Origin: Planctomycetota bacterium
GTDB taxonomy: Bacteria; Planctomycetota; Phycisphaerae; UBA1845; PWPN01
Reading direction: 5' to 3'
NCBI GenBank assembly: GCA_022711465.1
Contig: JAKLEZ010000001.1
Span: 310,001 to 374,000 of the forward strand
Length of the DNA stretch: 64,000 nt
Shown: piece after piece, positions 42,897 to 52,568 of the stretch
How positions within the stretch are numbered: the first letter of the stretch is position 1
Layout: the number at the start of each line of letters is the position of its first letter
Program-made: the position numbers and the translations under genes
The notes under the pieces: model-generated
Database searches by the model: none
Seen by the model: the letters and a program-made list of their open reading frames with translations, nothing else
What the model was told of the DNA's origin: nothing

Positions 42897-43067
42897 GACA
42901 TCGAAGGCGACAAGGTACCGAACCATCAGGCCCGTGACGCCGACTGCGATGGGCAGGCCATTGAGATCGCCCCGGACGCCGATTGAGATGACGTGCCCCA
43001 TGCCGGGGATCCCGAGCCCTTCGGTCCTCAGGCCGATGACGCCGGATTCACAGGCATGTCCGACTGA
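42897..43067 (+). pseudogene. Out-of-frame relic of the 13-residue repeat array
   Basis: Read in the +1 frame relative to the upstream gene, 42903-43058 gives four further 13-residue blocks (EGDKVPNHQARDA, DCDGQAIEIAPDA, then a block with TGA where the second-position Gly codon GGA is expected, then FGPQADDAGFTGM). The exact retention of 13-residue spacing and Asp/Gly/Pro-Asn positions makes chance unlikely. A TGA then ends the run at 43065-43067. Confidence 0.7.
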
Positions 43068-43119
43068 CCAAGGTGCTCCGGGCGTCGAACCCGTCTTGCC
43101 GGGCAAAGGGAGGCATGCC

Positions 43120-46100
43120 ATGTGTCAGCGCTGTTCCTTCTCTCACCGCGGATTGCTCACTCTCATTCTTCTCGCGTCATGGGCGGCGTGGCTCGGCACC
43201 GGATGTGCCCCTCCCCAGGAACTGCCGAACGGTCAATCGGGCGATCCGGTGAGACCTGTGGCTGGACCGCCGGTTGTGCTTCAGATCACGCCGGATCTCG
43301 GCCGGATCGAGGGTGGCACGCCGGTGACCGTGACCGGACAGCAGTTCGATTCCCAGGCCGGCCTGCTCTTTGGCGACCTCGCGGGCCTGGCTGTCGAAGT
43401 GGTCGACGCGACCACGATCAAGGCGGTAACGCCGCCTCAACTCGCAGGCAAGGTGGCCGTAACGGTGCGGAATGGAACCGGGGAGATCGGTTCGCTCGAC
43501 GATGCCTTTGAATACGCGCCTTCCGTGTCTCCGGTCGTCGGGCCGATCGGCGGCGGAACGGAGGTCACGATTCTCGGCACTGGTTTTCCCGACACAGGTC
43601 TGCTGGTGCTCTTCGATCTAAGCCCTGCGGTTGATGTTCAGGTGGTCAACTCAACCACGGTAACCGCCGTGACGCCGCCACACGCCGCCGGTGCGGTGTC
43701 GATCACCCTCAAGGGCGTCGGCGGAGAGGACATTGTGTTCGCGGACGCGTTCCAGTATGTCGGCGTCATCACGGCCGAGGACGGCCCGCGTCTCGTCTCG
43801 GCTGTGGCGACGAGCAACACCACGGTGCTGGTCACGTTCAGCGAAGCGGTTGGCGAGGGCGCCGGCGATGCGGCACGCTACAGTATCACCCAGACGAACG
43901 TGAACCCCGAGTCTGGCCGGCTCATCGTTCAACAGGCCGTGCCTGGGGTAGACGGCACCACGGTGCTGCTGACCACGGCCCCCCAGAACGAGGTGACCTA
44001 CGAGCTCCATGTCACCGGCATCAAGGATCTTGCCGGTAACCCGCTGGCCGCCCCCGAGCTGCTCGTGGACCCGACGCGGACCGAGTTCGCAGGCAAGCCC
44101 TTCGCCGGCGACACCGATGACGGGACCGGCATTCCCGACACCGACGGCGACGGACTGGCGGACAACGTCGAGCAATCCGGATGGATGGTGGCGGTCGAAC
44201 TGGTCAGCCGGACCACCGTCGCCCGCACGGTCACGAGCGACCTGAGCCGCAAGGACACCGACAACGACGGCCTGAGCGACGCCGAGGAACTGGCGATCGG
44301 CAGCGACCCGCGCAACGCCGACACCGACGGGGACATGCTCGGGGATGCCGCGGAGTGGAACGAGTGGTTCAGCAGCCCGACGGACCAGGACAGCGACAAT
44401 GACACGCTGTCGGACTCCATCGAGGTCTTCTTCAAGACCTCACCGGTCCTGGCCGACACGGATGGCGACCAGCTGAGCGACGAGGTCGAACTCATCGAGC
44501 GCAACCGCAACCCGCTGATCGCGGATCTGCCGCGGCCGCAGATCACCGTCGACGAAGTCCGCCTCGCCCTCAAGATTCGATCGCAGTACACCGACGAGAA
44601 GGGCCAGGCCCAAGCGGTCACCGATGCCACATCAGCGAGCTTTTCGCAGAGTCGCAGCGAGACCAAGGGTCGCAGCGACACGACCAGCACCATGGCTGAA
44701 AACACGGTCGGCGCGAAGCTAGGCGCCGAAATCGGTGGCAGCGCTGAGAAAGGGGTTTTCGGCAAGGTCTACGGCGAATCGTCATACAACAACAAGGAAT
44801 CGCGCGGGTTCACCTCCACGGTGAGCAGTGAACAAGTCCGCAGCTCCCAGGAGCAGTACCAGCAATCCGTCGCCCGCGCCCTGATCGGCAGCCAGCGACG
44901 GGCGGTCACCCGCAGCATCGACCAGGCCGAGATTGTGGCCAACGTCAACATCTCCAACGATAGCGATATCGCCTTCACGGTCACCAATCTCGAGATCTCG
45001 GTTCAACAGCAGGACCGCCGCAACAGCCGGCAGTTCCGGCCGATTGCGACCTTGTGGCCCTCCTCGGCAATCGCCGGTGATTCGCCGAAGTACAACCTTG
45101 GCCCCTTCGATCCCGAGCGCGGCCCGATCATCTTCCGCAACGTCGAGGTATTCCCGAATCTGGTCGACGACCTGATGCGCGAGCCCGCCGGCCTGGTGTT
45201 CCAGGTGGTCAATTACGACATTCTCGACGAGTTCGGACGCAACTTCGTCTTCGCGTCACAGGAGACGAACGACCGCACCGCCGGCATCACGATTGACTTT
45301 GGCGATGGCACCGTGGAAGCCTATCGCATTGCGACGGCCAGCAAGTTCGATTCCCAGGGGCGTGCCCTTGGCATCACCATGGAGCGGGGGCTCGAAATCG
45401 CCGGGTTGACCCGGGTCGTCGGCAACGACGCGCCGGTCGTGGTCATCGACGACCCCGTACCCGCCGAGATACGCGATACCTACGGCACCTGGATCGATGG
45501 CGACGGCGTCGAACGGCTGACCCGCATTCGTGGCGTCCAGAACGATCTCCGCGCCGTGTCCGCAAAGGAAAAACGTTTTTGGGCCATCCTCTCGTCCAAC
45601 ACGAATCTGAGTCCGGATGCCAGCTTCAGCACGATCCCGCTGCACGCCGGCGACGACTTCGTCCTGATGTTCACCCGCGATGTGGATCGTGACAACCTGT
45701 TCGAACGCGAGGAGTACCTGTACGGATGCAGCGATCACAGCCAGGATACGGATGGCGATGGGCTCGACGATTTCTTCGAAGTGCGCACCGGTTGGCTGGT
45801 GTATCGTCTGCCCGGACTCCCGTACAAGGCGTTTCCAAGCCCGGCCCTGGCCGATTCGGACGGCGACGAACTGCCCGACGACCAGGAACGCAAGTTCGCG
45901 ACCGATCCCAATCGCGCCGACACCGACGATGACGCCCTTTCAGACCTCGATGAGAGCTCAGGCCAGATCGAAATCGTGCTCTTCGACGGCGATGCCGATG
46001 ACACGAACGACCGGATGCTGATCGTCACGCCCTACAGCAGTTGGGCCATCACCGACGGCGGAAACGGGCTGGCCGACACTACGGCCACCGGCGACGACCT

Positions 46101-47538
46101 GCAGGTCATCGCGGCGGGAGATCCGGTCGCCCCGGGCGACGTCGTGATCGAGCCCGGGCCGAACGGCGTCATGGACACGACACCGGCCGGGGATGACGTG
46201 GCTGGCGTGACCGAGGCGATCGCAAACGGCCCGAACAGCACCTGCGATACCCTCGCTGCGGGAGATGATCTGCAGATCATCGATCCGGGCGACCTGGCGT
46301 TACCTGGACAGGTGGTCGTCCGTGCAGGACCGAACGGGGTGATCGACTCGACGCCCAACCCCAACGGCGACGACTACATCCGCGTCAAGCACGAGCGGCT
46401 GTTCAGCACCAACCCGCTCAGTCAGGACACCGATAATGACGGCCTCGGCGACGGCCGTGAGGTGCTCGTCGGCACGAATCCGAACGCCCGCGACGCAGGC
46501 AAGGTGATCGACAGCGATGGCGACGGCCTGTTCGACGACGAAGAGGACGCCGGATGGGATGTCACCGTCTATGCTGCGGACGGAACGTCCACCAAGATGG
46601 AGAACGTGAAATCCAACAGGAATCGACCGGACACGGACCTCGACGGGCTGCCGGACGTGTATGAGCGGGCGATCGGCTCCAATCCTCAACGGTCGGACAC
46701 CGACGGCGACGGCCTGATCGATTCAGCCGAGTTCGATCCGGAGGATACGGATCTCTACTATTCCGCGGCCGCCCTGCGCGATGCCGCGTCTCGCTGCGTG
46801 AACGCGGACCACTGCGCGGCGCCGGAGGTCAAACCGCTTGCGGAGCGGCTGCGCTCGCACGTCTGCATGGTGGATACCGACGGCGACACACTGAGCGACT
46901 ACTTCGAACTCAAACTGGGCTGGGTCGTGACCGTGGCTGGCCAGCCGTCCCGCGACGTTTACTCGAAGCCTTACGCGTCGGATTCCGATGGCGACGGGCT
47001 GAACGATGCTCAAGAGCAGACCGGCATGCTGACCTTCGGCCCCACCGATCCGCTGCTGGTCGATACGGACGAGGATTCCACGAACGACAACATCGAAGTC
47101 AGCCCCACGCGTAGCTCGAACCCGTGCGCCAAGGACAAGTACCTGCGATTCACGATCGACTCAGTGATCTGCGAGCGTGCCGACGATGCGTATAACGCCG
47201 CTGGTAATTATTGGCTGGACATGCACTATGAGTTGTACATCAAGAAGGCGATCGAGGTCGAGGTAACGCTCTTCGGCATCGTGGAGATGAGCGAGGGTGG
47301 CCGATGGGCGATCAACAAAACATATGATTACATCATCGGCGAGGACGAGTCGGTCAGCCTCTATACCAAGAATGTCTACGATGAGGACGATGGAAACGAT
47401 GACTACTTCCCGGACTTCAACGTCCAGTTCCGGTATGAAATGATCTACCCGATGCTGGATCAGGTGCAGCGTCAGGAGAACGACGACGGCAAGCTTGCGA
47501 CCCACTACAAGGTCGAGGAGATTCACGGCGTGCCGTAG
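43120..47538 (+). CDS. Very large lipoprotein: two IPT/TIG domains, Ig-like module, and multiple calcium-type repeat blocks
   Basis: 1472 residues. Lipobox LGTGC; IPT/TIG domain 1 (about 52-128, 'DLGRIEGGTPVTVTGQQF') and 2 (about 131-213); Big_5-like Ig module (about 214-320); calcium loops of thrombospondin-3 type (about 341-467: DTDGDGLADN, DTDNDGLSDAEE, DTDGDMLGD). A Ser/Thr- and Gly-rich central region follows (about 474-860, including an alternating polar segment SASFSQSRSETKGRSDTT and 'VGAKLGAEIGGSAEKGVFGK'), then further loop blocks (876-960, 1101-1209, 1251-1327) and a beta-rich C-terminus. Four copies of a GPNGVxDTTPxGDD unit lie at about 981-1084. Start set by GGGAGG. Surface-anchored and calcium-dependent by inference; function unknown. 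Confidence 0.85.
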   Translation: MCQRCSFSHRGLLTLILLASWAAWLGTGCAPPQELPNGQSGDPVRPVAGPPVVLQITPDLGRIEGGTPVTVTGQQFDSQAGLLFGDLAGLAVEVVDATTIKAVTPPQLAGKVAVTVRNGTGEIGSLDDAFEYAPSVSPVVGPIGGGTEVTILGTGFPDTGLLVLFDLSPAVDVQVVNSTTVTAVTPPHAAGAVSITLKGVGGEDIVFADAFQYVGVITAEDGPRLVSAVATSNTTVLVTFSEAVGEGAGDAARYSITQTNVNPESGRLIVQQAVPGVDGTTVLLTTAPQNEVTYELHVTGIKDLAGNPLAAPELLVDPTRTEFAGKPFAGDTDDGTGIPDTDGDGLADNVEQSGWMVAVELVSRTTVARTVTSDLSRKDTDNDGLSDAEELAIGSDPRNADTDGDMLGDAAEWNEWFSSPTDQDSDNDTLSDSIEVFFKTSPVLADTDGDQLSDEVELIERNRNPLIADLPRPQITVDEVRLALKIRSQYTDEKGQAQAVTDATSASFSQSRSETKGRSDTTSTMAENTVGAKLGAEIGGSAEKGVFGKVYGESSYNNKESRGFTSTVSSEQVRSSQEQYQQSVARALIGSQRRAVTRSIDQAEIVANVNISNDSDIAFTVTNLEISVQQQDRRNSRQFRPIATLWPSSAIAGDSPKYNLGPFDPERGPIIFRNVEVFPNLVDDLMREPAGLVFQVVNYDILDEFGRNFVFASQETNDRTAGITIDFGDGTVEAYRIATASKFDSQGRALGITMERGLEIAGLTRVVGNDAPVVVIDDPVPAEIRDTYGTWIDGDGVERLTRIRGVQNDLRAVSAKEKRFWAILSSNTNLSPDASFSTIPLHAGDDFVLMFTRDVDRDNLFEREEYLYGCSDHSQDTDGDGLDDFFEVRTGWLVYRLPGLPYKAFPSPALADSDGDELPDDQERKFATDPNRADTDDDALSDLDESSGQIEIVLFDGDADDTNDRMLIVTPYSSWAITDGGNGLADTTATGDDLQVIAAGDPVAPGDVVIEPGPNGVMDTTPAGDDVAGVTEAIANGPNSTCDTLAAGDDLQIIDPGDLALPGQVVVRAGPNGVIDSTPNPNGDDYIRVKHERLFSTNPLSQDTDNDGLGDGREVLVGTNPNARDAGKVIDSDGDGLFDDEEDAGWDVTVYAADGTSTKMENVKSNRNRPDTDLDGLPDVYERAIGSNPQRSDTDGDGLIDSAEFDPEDTDLYYSAAALRDAASRCVNADHCAAPEVKPLAERLRSHVCMVDTDGDTLSDYFELKLGWVVTVAGQPSRDVYSKPYASDSDGDGLNDAQEQTGMLTFGPTDPLLVDTDEDSTNDNIEVSPTRSSNPCAKDKYLRFTIDSVICERADDAYNAAGNYWLDMHYELYIKKAIEVEVTLFGIVEMSEGGRWAINKTYDYIIGEDESVSLYTKNVYDEDDGNDDYFPDFNVQFRYEMIYPMLDQVQRQENDDGKLATHYKVEEIHGVP

Positions 47539-47567
47539 ACCCAGCGTGGTCTCGTTCTCCTGGGGTC
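47538..47567 (+). terminator. Weak hairpin after the large lipoprotein
   Basis: GACCCAG (47538-47544) can pair with CTGGGGTC (47560-47567) with one bulged G and a 15-base loop. No T-tract. Low confidence as a terminator. Confidence 0.25.
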
Positions 47568-47829
47568 GTGGGCAGTCGGGCCGGTGAAGAGGATGTCATC
47601 GGGGCGGAGGGACGGGCGGCCTGCTCGATCGGGAAGCTCTCTCTTGGTTTGCGATTCGGCTCACCACTGCGGATTTGTTCTGCGCCGGTGGCGCGAAGGC
47701 ACCTGCAAACCCGCGCCTGTCGGTCGGGTGCAGTGCACGTCATGCACATGCTGCGATGACTTGGCGTTGAGTTCGTTTTCCGCTTAGCATGGCCGTTCGG
47801 ACGTCTTCGATGCCCTCTCAGGAGGTGGT

Positions 47830-50800
47830 ATGGCCGTTACCCGAGACTTGACCATCGCACTGCTGTTCACCGGAGGCGTGATTGTCCCAGCATGGGGGGC
47901 TGGGCCGGCAGGCTACTACCGTCAACCCGCCATCCATGACCAGACGGTCGTTTTCGTGGCCGAGGGGGATCTGTGGAAAGTGGGCATCACCGGCGGCGTC
48001 GCGACGCGGCTCACCAGCCACCCGGGCGAGGAGTCCTGGCCGCGCGTTTCGCCGGACGGCACCACCGTGGGCTTCGTCGCGGGCTACGAAGGCCCGATGG
48101 AAGTCTACACCATGCCCCTGGCCGGTGGTCTCCCGATACGGCGAAGCTACGACGGCGAGAAGAAATCGGTCTGCGGCTTCTCGCCCGACGGCAGACTGCT
48201 CTACGCCACCGCCGGGCGGACCACCCTGCCGGGCATGCAGCTCATGCTCGTGAACCTGTCCGGAGCAGGTGACGTCGCAGCCGACGAGCTCCTGCCACTC
48301 TCCCAGGCGGCCGAGGGGTGCTTCGACGACACCGGCCGGACGCTCTTCTTCACCCGGTTCGCTTTTCAGGGCAGCTCGACCAAGCGCTACAAGGGCGGCA
48401 CAGCCCAGAACCTCTGGCGGTTCGACCTGAATGGCCCGGAGGCAGTCCCGCTGACCCAAGACTATGCCGGCACGAGCAAGGCCCCCATGTGGTGGTCCGG
48501 CCGACTGTACTTCGCCTCCGACCGCGACGGGACCATGAACCTCTGGTCGATGAGGCCGGATGGCGGCGACTTGCGTCAGCACACCCGCCACGTCGGCTGG
48601 GACGTCATCGCCCCGGCCATGTCCGGCCACCGGATTGTCTACCAGCTCGGCGCCGACCTGCGTCTGTACGACGCCGCGATCGAGTTCGACCAGGCCCTTT
48701 CCATCACCCTGGAATCCGATCTGGACCAGACCCGCGAACACTGGGTGAAGAAGCCCTCAGAGTACATCACCTCGGCACATGTCTCCCCCGACGGCGACCG
48801 GCTCGCATTGACCGCCCGCGGGCAGGTCTTTGTCGCCCCCCGGTCGCAGGGCCGGCTCGCCCAAGTCACCCGGAAGGAGGGTGTGCGCTATCGTGACGCA
48901 CGCTTTCTGCCTGACGGCAAGACGCTGCTGGTCATGTCGGACGAGTCCGGCGAGGTTGAGTTCTGGAAGCTGCCGGCCAACGGCGTCGGCGACGACGAGC
49001 AGCTCACCCGTGACGGTGAAATCCTCCGCTGGGGAGGCTTGCCTTCACCCGACGGCAAGACCATCGCCCACCATGACAAGAATCGCCGGCTTTTCCTCTA
49101 CGATTGCCAGAGCAAGCAGAACCGCAGGATCGACGAATCGAAATACGAGGATTTCGCCGACCTGTGCTGGTCCGCGGACAGCAAGTGGCTGGCCTACGTG
49201 GCCTACGCCGACAATCAGTTCAAGCGGGTCCGGCTGTACTGCGTCAAGACCGGTGAAATCACTGACGTCACCAGGGACCGCTTCGACAGCCGCGACCCGG
49301 CCTTCAGTCCGGACGGCAAATGGCTCTATCTGCTGTCCGACCGGAATCTCAAGACCAGCACCACGAGCCCGTGGGGCAACTACCAGCCCGAGCCGTTCAT
49401 GGACAAGAAGACCGAGATCTTCCTCATTGCCTTGAGGGCTGACGAGACTCGCAGCCCCTTCGCAGCCAGGGACGAACTTCACCCCGACAAGACCGAGAAG
49501 AACGACAAGACGGCCACAACCCTGCCTGCCGGCCGAGCCGCGACCCAAACCGCCCCGGCTGACACTCGCAGCCACCGGGCCCCGTCGACCACCCGTTCCT
49601 TGCTCAGCCGATGGCTCCCGGTGGCCAAACGACCTACAAGCCGGCCGGCAAGCCGTCCTGCAACCGAGGCCCGCGTGGATCTCGTCGGGATCCAGTCGCG
49701 ACTGATCCAGGTACCGGTGCCGCCGGGCAACTACGAATCGCTCGAGGTAACCGAGAAGGCCCTCTTCTGGCTGGCGAAGACGGCCGGCGAAACCTCGTCG
49801 CTGCAGGCCATGGAGATCGGCAAGGAGACCCACGAGGTGAAGACCGTCGCCCCCAACGTGAGCCGATTCGAGCTGTCTCACGACGGCAAGAAGATGCTGG
49901 TGCAGACCCGCGGCGGGGGCTACCACATCATCGACGCCAACCCGGCCCCGGCCGATCTGGGCAAGAGCGCTGTCGATCTCTCCCGGTGGTCGCTGTCCGT
50001 CACCCCTCGGCGGGAATGGCGGCAGATGTTCATCGAGGCTTGGCGCCTCGAGCGGGACTACTTCTACGATCCGCACATGCACGGCGTGGACTGGAAGGCG
50101 GTCCGCGAGAAGTACCATCCCCTGGTGGATCGGGTCACGAGCCGGGAAGAGCTGTCCGACCTGCTCGCCCAGATGGTCTCGGAGCTCAGCGCTCTGCACA
50201 TCTTCGTCAAGGGCGGCGACCTGCGCAAGGGGGACGACGACATTGCCCCGTCGTCGCTGGGTGCGGTTCTCGCTCGCGATCCCCGTGCCGGCGGCTACCG
50301 CGTCGGGCGCGTCTACCACACCGATCCCGATGAGCCTGACCTGACCGGACCGCTCCGCAAGCTCGAGGTCGATGTGAAGGAGGGTGACGTCATCGAGATG
50401 GTCAACGGCCGGCCGACGCTGGGCGTACCGGATATCGGGGTACTCCTTCGCGGCCAGGCGGGTCAACAGGTGCTGCTTGGCGTCAAGCCCCGAGCCGGCG
50501 GCAAGAGCCGTGACGTCATTGTCGTGCCCATTTCCATGGAGGCGGAGAGGAACCTCCGGTATCACGATTGGGAGCACTCCCGCCGATCGACTGTCGAGGA
50601 GCTGGGCCAGGGACAGATCGGCTACGTGCATCTCCGCGCGATGGGTGACGAGAACTGGACCGAGTGGGCCAAGGGCTTCTATCCGGTATGGGATCGGCAA
50701 GGGCTCGTGATCGACGTCCGCAACAACCGCGGTGGGAACATCGACCCCTGGATTCTAGGCCGGCTGCTCCGAAAGGAGTGGTTCTACTGGGCGGATCGCT

Positions 50801-51243
50801 TCGGCCGCAGTCCGATCGGAGCGATGCAGTACGCCTTCTCCGGCCATGTGGCCGTGCTGTGCAACGAGCGTACCTCTTCCGACGGCGAGGCCTTCTGCGA
50901 CGGCATCCAGCGTCTCAAGATCGGCAAGGTGTTTGGCACGCGTACGTGGGGCGGTGCCATCTGGCTGTCCGCGAACAACTTCCTGGTGGACCGCGGCATT
51001 GCCACGGCCGCCGAGTCCGGCACCTACGGACCGGACGGGAACTGGCTGATTGAAGGCCGCGGCCTGGAACCCGACGTTGTGGTCGAGAACCTCCCGCACG
51101 CGACCTTCAAGGGCGAGGATGCCCAACTCAAGGCCGCGATCGAGTATCTGCGAAAGCGGATCAAGGATCAACCGCTGACCCGGCCCGCGCCGGCGAAGTT
51201 CCCGGACAAGTCGCTGCCCAAGCCGGCGATGACGCCGCCGTGA
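47830..51243 (+). CDS. Tricorn-type protease (S41 family) with beta-propeller N-terminus
   Basis: 1137 residues with a signal-like N-terminus. The N-terminal ~480 residues are WD/PD40-type propeller blades ('RVSPDGTTVGFVAG', 'HVSPDGDRLALTARG', 'AFSPDGKWLYLLSDRN'). A low-complexity Ala/Thr/Arg linker (about 545-620) follows, then the catalytic core with 'YDPHMHGVDWKAV' (His region), a PDZ domain ('VKEGDVIEMVNGRP', about 850-905) and the C-terminal S41 domain. Here 'NRGGNIDPWILGRLL' and the nucleophile segment 'ERTSSDGEAF' (S1017 in SDG) are seen. Tricorn-like proteins cut peptides down to small products; this one appears exported. The ATG follows AGGAGGTGGT directly. No ClpP/ATPase partner is nearby. 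Confidence 0.92.
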   Translation: MAVTRDLTIALLFTGGVIVPAWGAGPAGYYRQPAIHDQTVVFVAEGDLWKVGITGGVATRLTSHPGEESWPRVSPDGTTVGFVAGYEGPMEVYTMPLAGGLPIRRSYDGEKKSVCGFSPDGRLLYATAGRTTLPGMQLMLVNLSGAGDVAADELLPLSQAAEGCFDDTGRTLFFTRFAFQGSSTKRYKGGTAQNLWRFDLNGPEAVPLTQDYAGTSKAPMWWSGRLYFASDRDGTMNLWSMRPDGGDLRQHTRHVGWDVIAPAMSGHRIVYQLGADLRLYDAAIEFDQALSITLESDLDQTREHWVKKPSEYITSAHVSPDGDRLALTARGQVFVAPRSQGRLAQVTRKEGVRYRDARFLPDGKTLLVMSDESGEVEFWKLPANGVGDDEQLTRDGEILRWGGLPSPDGKTIAHHDKNRRLFLYDCQSKQNRRIDESKYEDFADLCWSADSKWLAYVAYADNQFKRVRLYCVKTGEITDVTRDRFDSRDPAFSPDGKWLYLLSDRNLKTSTTSPWGNYQPEPFMDKKTEIFLIALRADETRSPFAARDELHPDKTEKNDKTATTLPAGRAATQTAPADTRSHRAPSTTRSLLSRWLPVAKRPTSRPASRPATEARVDLVGIQSRLIQVPVPPGNYESLEVTEKALFWLAKTAGETSSLQAMEIGKETHEVKTVAPNVSRFELSHDGKKMLVQTRGGGYHIIDANPAPADLGKSAVDLSRWSLSVTPRREWRQMFIEAWRLERDYFYDPHMHGVDWKAVREKYHPLVDRVTSREELSDLLAQMVSELSALHIFVKGGDLRKGDDDIAPSSLGAVLARDPRAGGYRVGRVYHTDPDEPDLTGPLRKLEVDVKEGDVIEMVNGRPTLGVPDIGVLLRGQAGQQVLLGVKPRAGGKSRDVIVVPISMEAERNLRYHDWEHSRRSTVEELGQGQIGYVHLRAMGDENWTEWAKGFYPVWDRQGLVIDVRNNRGGNIDPWILGRLLRKEWFYWADRFGRSPIGAMQYAFSGHVAVLCNERTSSDGEAFCDGIQRLKIGKVFGTRTWGGAIWLSANNFLVDRGIATAAESGTYGPDGNWLIEGRGLEPDVVVENLPHATFKGEDAQLKAAIEYLRKRIKDQPLTRPAPAKFPDKSLPKPAMTPP

Positions 51244-51271
51244 ACCAGTCGGGTTGGCCGCGAGTTGCCGG

Positions 51272-51820
51272 TCAGCGGACTGCGGGGGCCACCTCGACAC
51301 CCGAGTCAGTGGCGCCTGGGGGTCGGATGACCGCATCCAGGCAGAACCGTCGCGATCTGGAGAACAGGATGACGAGGCTCAAGATGCACATTCCCAGGTT
51401 CTTGGGGATCTTGCCGCAGATCCACTCGATCCCCGTGCCGCACCCGCAGTCGAAGTAGATCTCACAGAAGGCTTTACCCTCTGTGAAGTAGATGTTGAGA
51501 GCCCGAACCGTCACCGCGATGGTGAATCCCACCAGCATGGTCAGGATCAGCAGGGCCGATCCGCGCATGGCCAGGCCGAGGATCAGAAGCAAGCCGCACC
51601 AGATCTCGAGCCACGGAAGGGCCGAACCGATCAGGTTCAGGAAGATGGCCGGATGATCGGGCACCATGTGGTACTCGCGGACCATTTTCATGAAGTCGAA
51701 GGGGTGCGACGCCTTGACCGCCCCGTTGTAGACGAAGACGCCGCCCAGGATCAGGCGGGCGATCAACAAGGGCACACCGGTTTGATCCAGTCTCCTCAGC
51801 AGGCCAGGTCGGTTATCCAT
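51272..51820 (-). CDS. MauE/DoxX-like membrane protein
   Basis: 182 residues with four hydrophobic segments. 'ARLILGGVFVYNGAVKASHPFDF' and 'LIGSALPWLEIWCGLLLILG' match the MauE/DoxX-like family, in which the protein helps set up disulfide or quinol-linked redox reactions. A Cys cluster 'FDCGCGTGIEWICGK' lies in a loop before the last segment and may be redox-active. It overlaps the upstream rhodanese gene by 8 bases, so the two likely act together, for example in periplasmic thiol chemistry. The ATG at 51820 follows GGGAGA. Confidence 0.75.
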   Translation of the reverse strand: MDNRPGLLRRLDQTGVPLLIARLILGGVFVYNGAVKASHPFDFMKMVREYHMVPDHPAIFLNLIGSALPWLEIWCGLLLILGLAMRGSALLILTMLVGFTIAVTVRALNIYFTEGKAFCEIYFDCGCGTGIEWICGKIPKNLGMCILSLVILFSRSRRFCLDAVIRPPGATDSGVEVAPAVR

Positions 51821-52460
51821 GCGGTTCTCCCAGCAGGGTGCGGCCCTTGACCAGGTCGCCGCTGCCCCGTTCGCCCTTCTCCACCGGCAGATCGCGATCC
51901 TTCCATTGGTCCATGCCGCCCGGATACACGTAGATGACCATGGCGTTGACGTTCTCCCGCTGCATCTGGATGGCGGCGAAGGTACTGTCCTCGCAGTTTC
52001 CTCCGTTGCAGTACACGATGATCTTGATCGCCTGGTCCAATGCCGGCCGAAGTGACTCGACGCTCTCCTTGGCCCGTTCCCGTTCCATGTGATACGCACC
52101 GGGGATGTGACCGGCCAGGTACAGGTCGCGGGTTCTGGCGTCCACGAACACATAGGCGCCGGACGGATAGGCCGGATCTTCGTACAGGGCCTTGACCTCG
52201 GCATGGGAGATCGGCTGCAGGCCCTGTTCGCGAACGTACTTGAAGCCTTCATCCTCCGCCGGTTCGGGGAGTGTCGTCGCACCCTGGCTTGACGGGGCAG
52301 TGCTCGTGGCGGGAGGTGCGGGCTGAGTGGGCGGCGGCGAGCTTCTCGGAAAGTAGTCCTCGCTCAGCCGCAACCCGCGCGGTGAGACGGTGTTCAGACC
52401 CAGGCTGATCACCACGCCGATCACCCCGATCCAGACGAACTCTCTGAGGATGCTTTTCAT
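51813..52460 (-). CDS. Membrane-anchored rhodanese-domain protein
   Basis: 215 residues. An N-terminal membrane anchor ('FVWIGVIGVVISLGL') precedes a Pro/Ser/Thr-rich linker and a rhodanese domain: 'VFVDARTRDLYLAGHIPGAYHM' and the active loop 'YCNGGNCEDS', whose first Cys would carry the persulfide. The second Cys in the loop is unusual and could allow disulfide chemistry. Start at 52460 is the ATG preceding the anchor. It overlaps the MauE-like gene by 8 bases. A sulfur-transfer or disulfide role on the outer face of the membrane is likely. Confidence 0.85.
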   Translation of the reverse strand: MKSILREFVWIGVIGVVISLGLNTVSPRGLRLSEDYFPRSSPPPTQPAPPATSTAPSSQGATTLPEPAEDEGFKYVREQGLQPISHAEVKALYEDPAYPSGAYVFVDARTRDLYLAGHIPGAYHMERERAKESVESLRPALDQAIKIIVYCNGGNCEDSTFAAIQMQRENVNAMVIYVYPGGMDQWKDRDLPVEKGERGSGDLVKGRTLLGEPHG

Positions 52461-52568
52461 GCCGCGGGTTCCGTGTGGGCTTTGCGCCGCCGCCGATCGG
52501 CGACTTACCGGGCGCACGGCCGTTCGAGCCCATTATAGAGGCTCGCGGCCTGTCTTGAAAACCGATGC

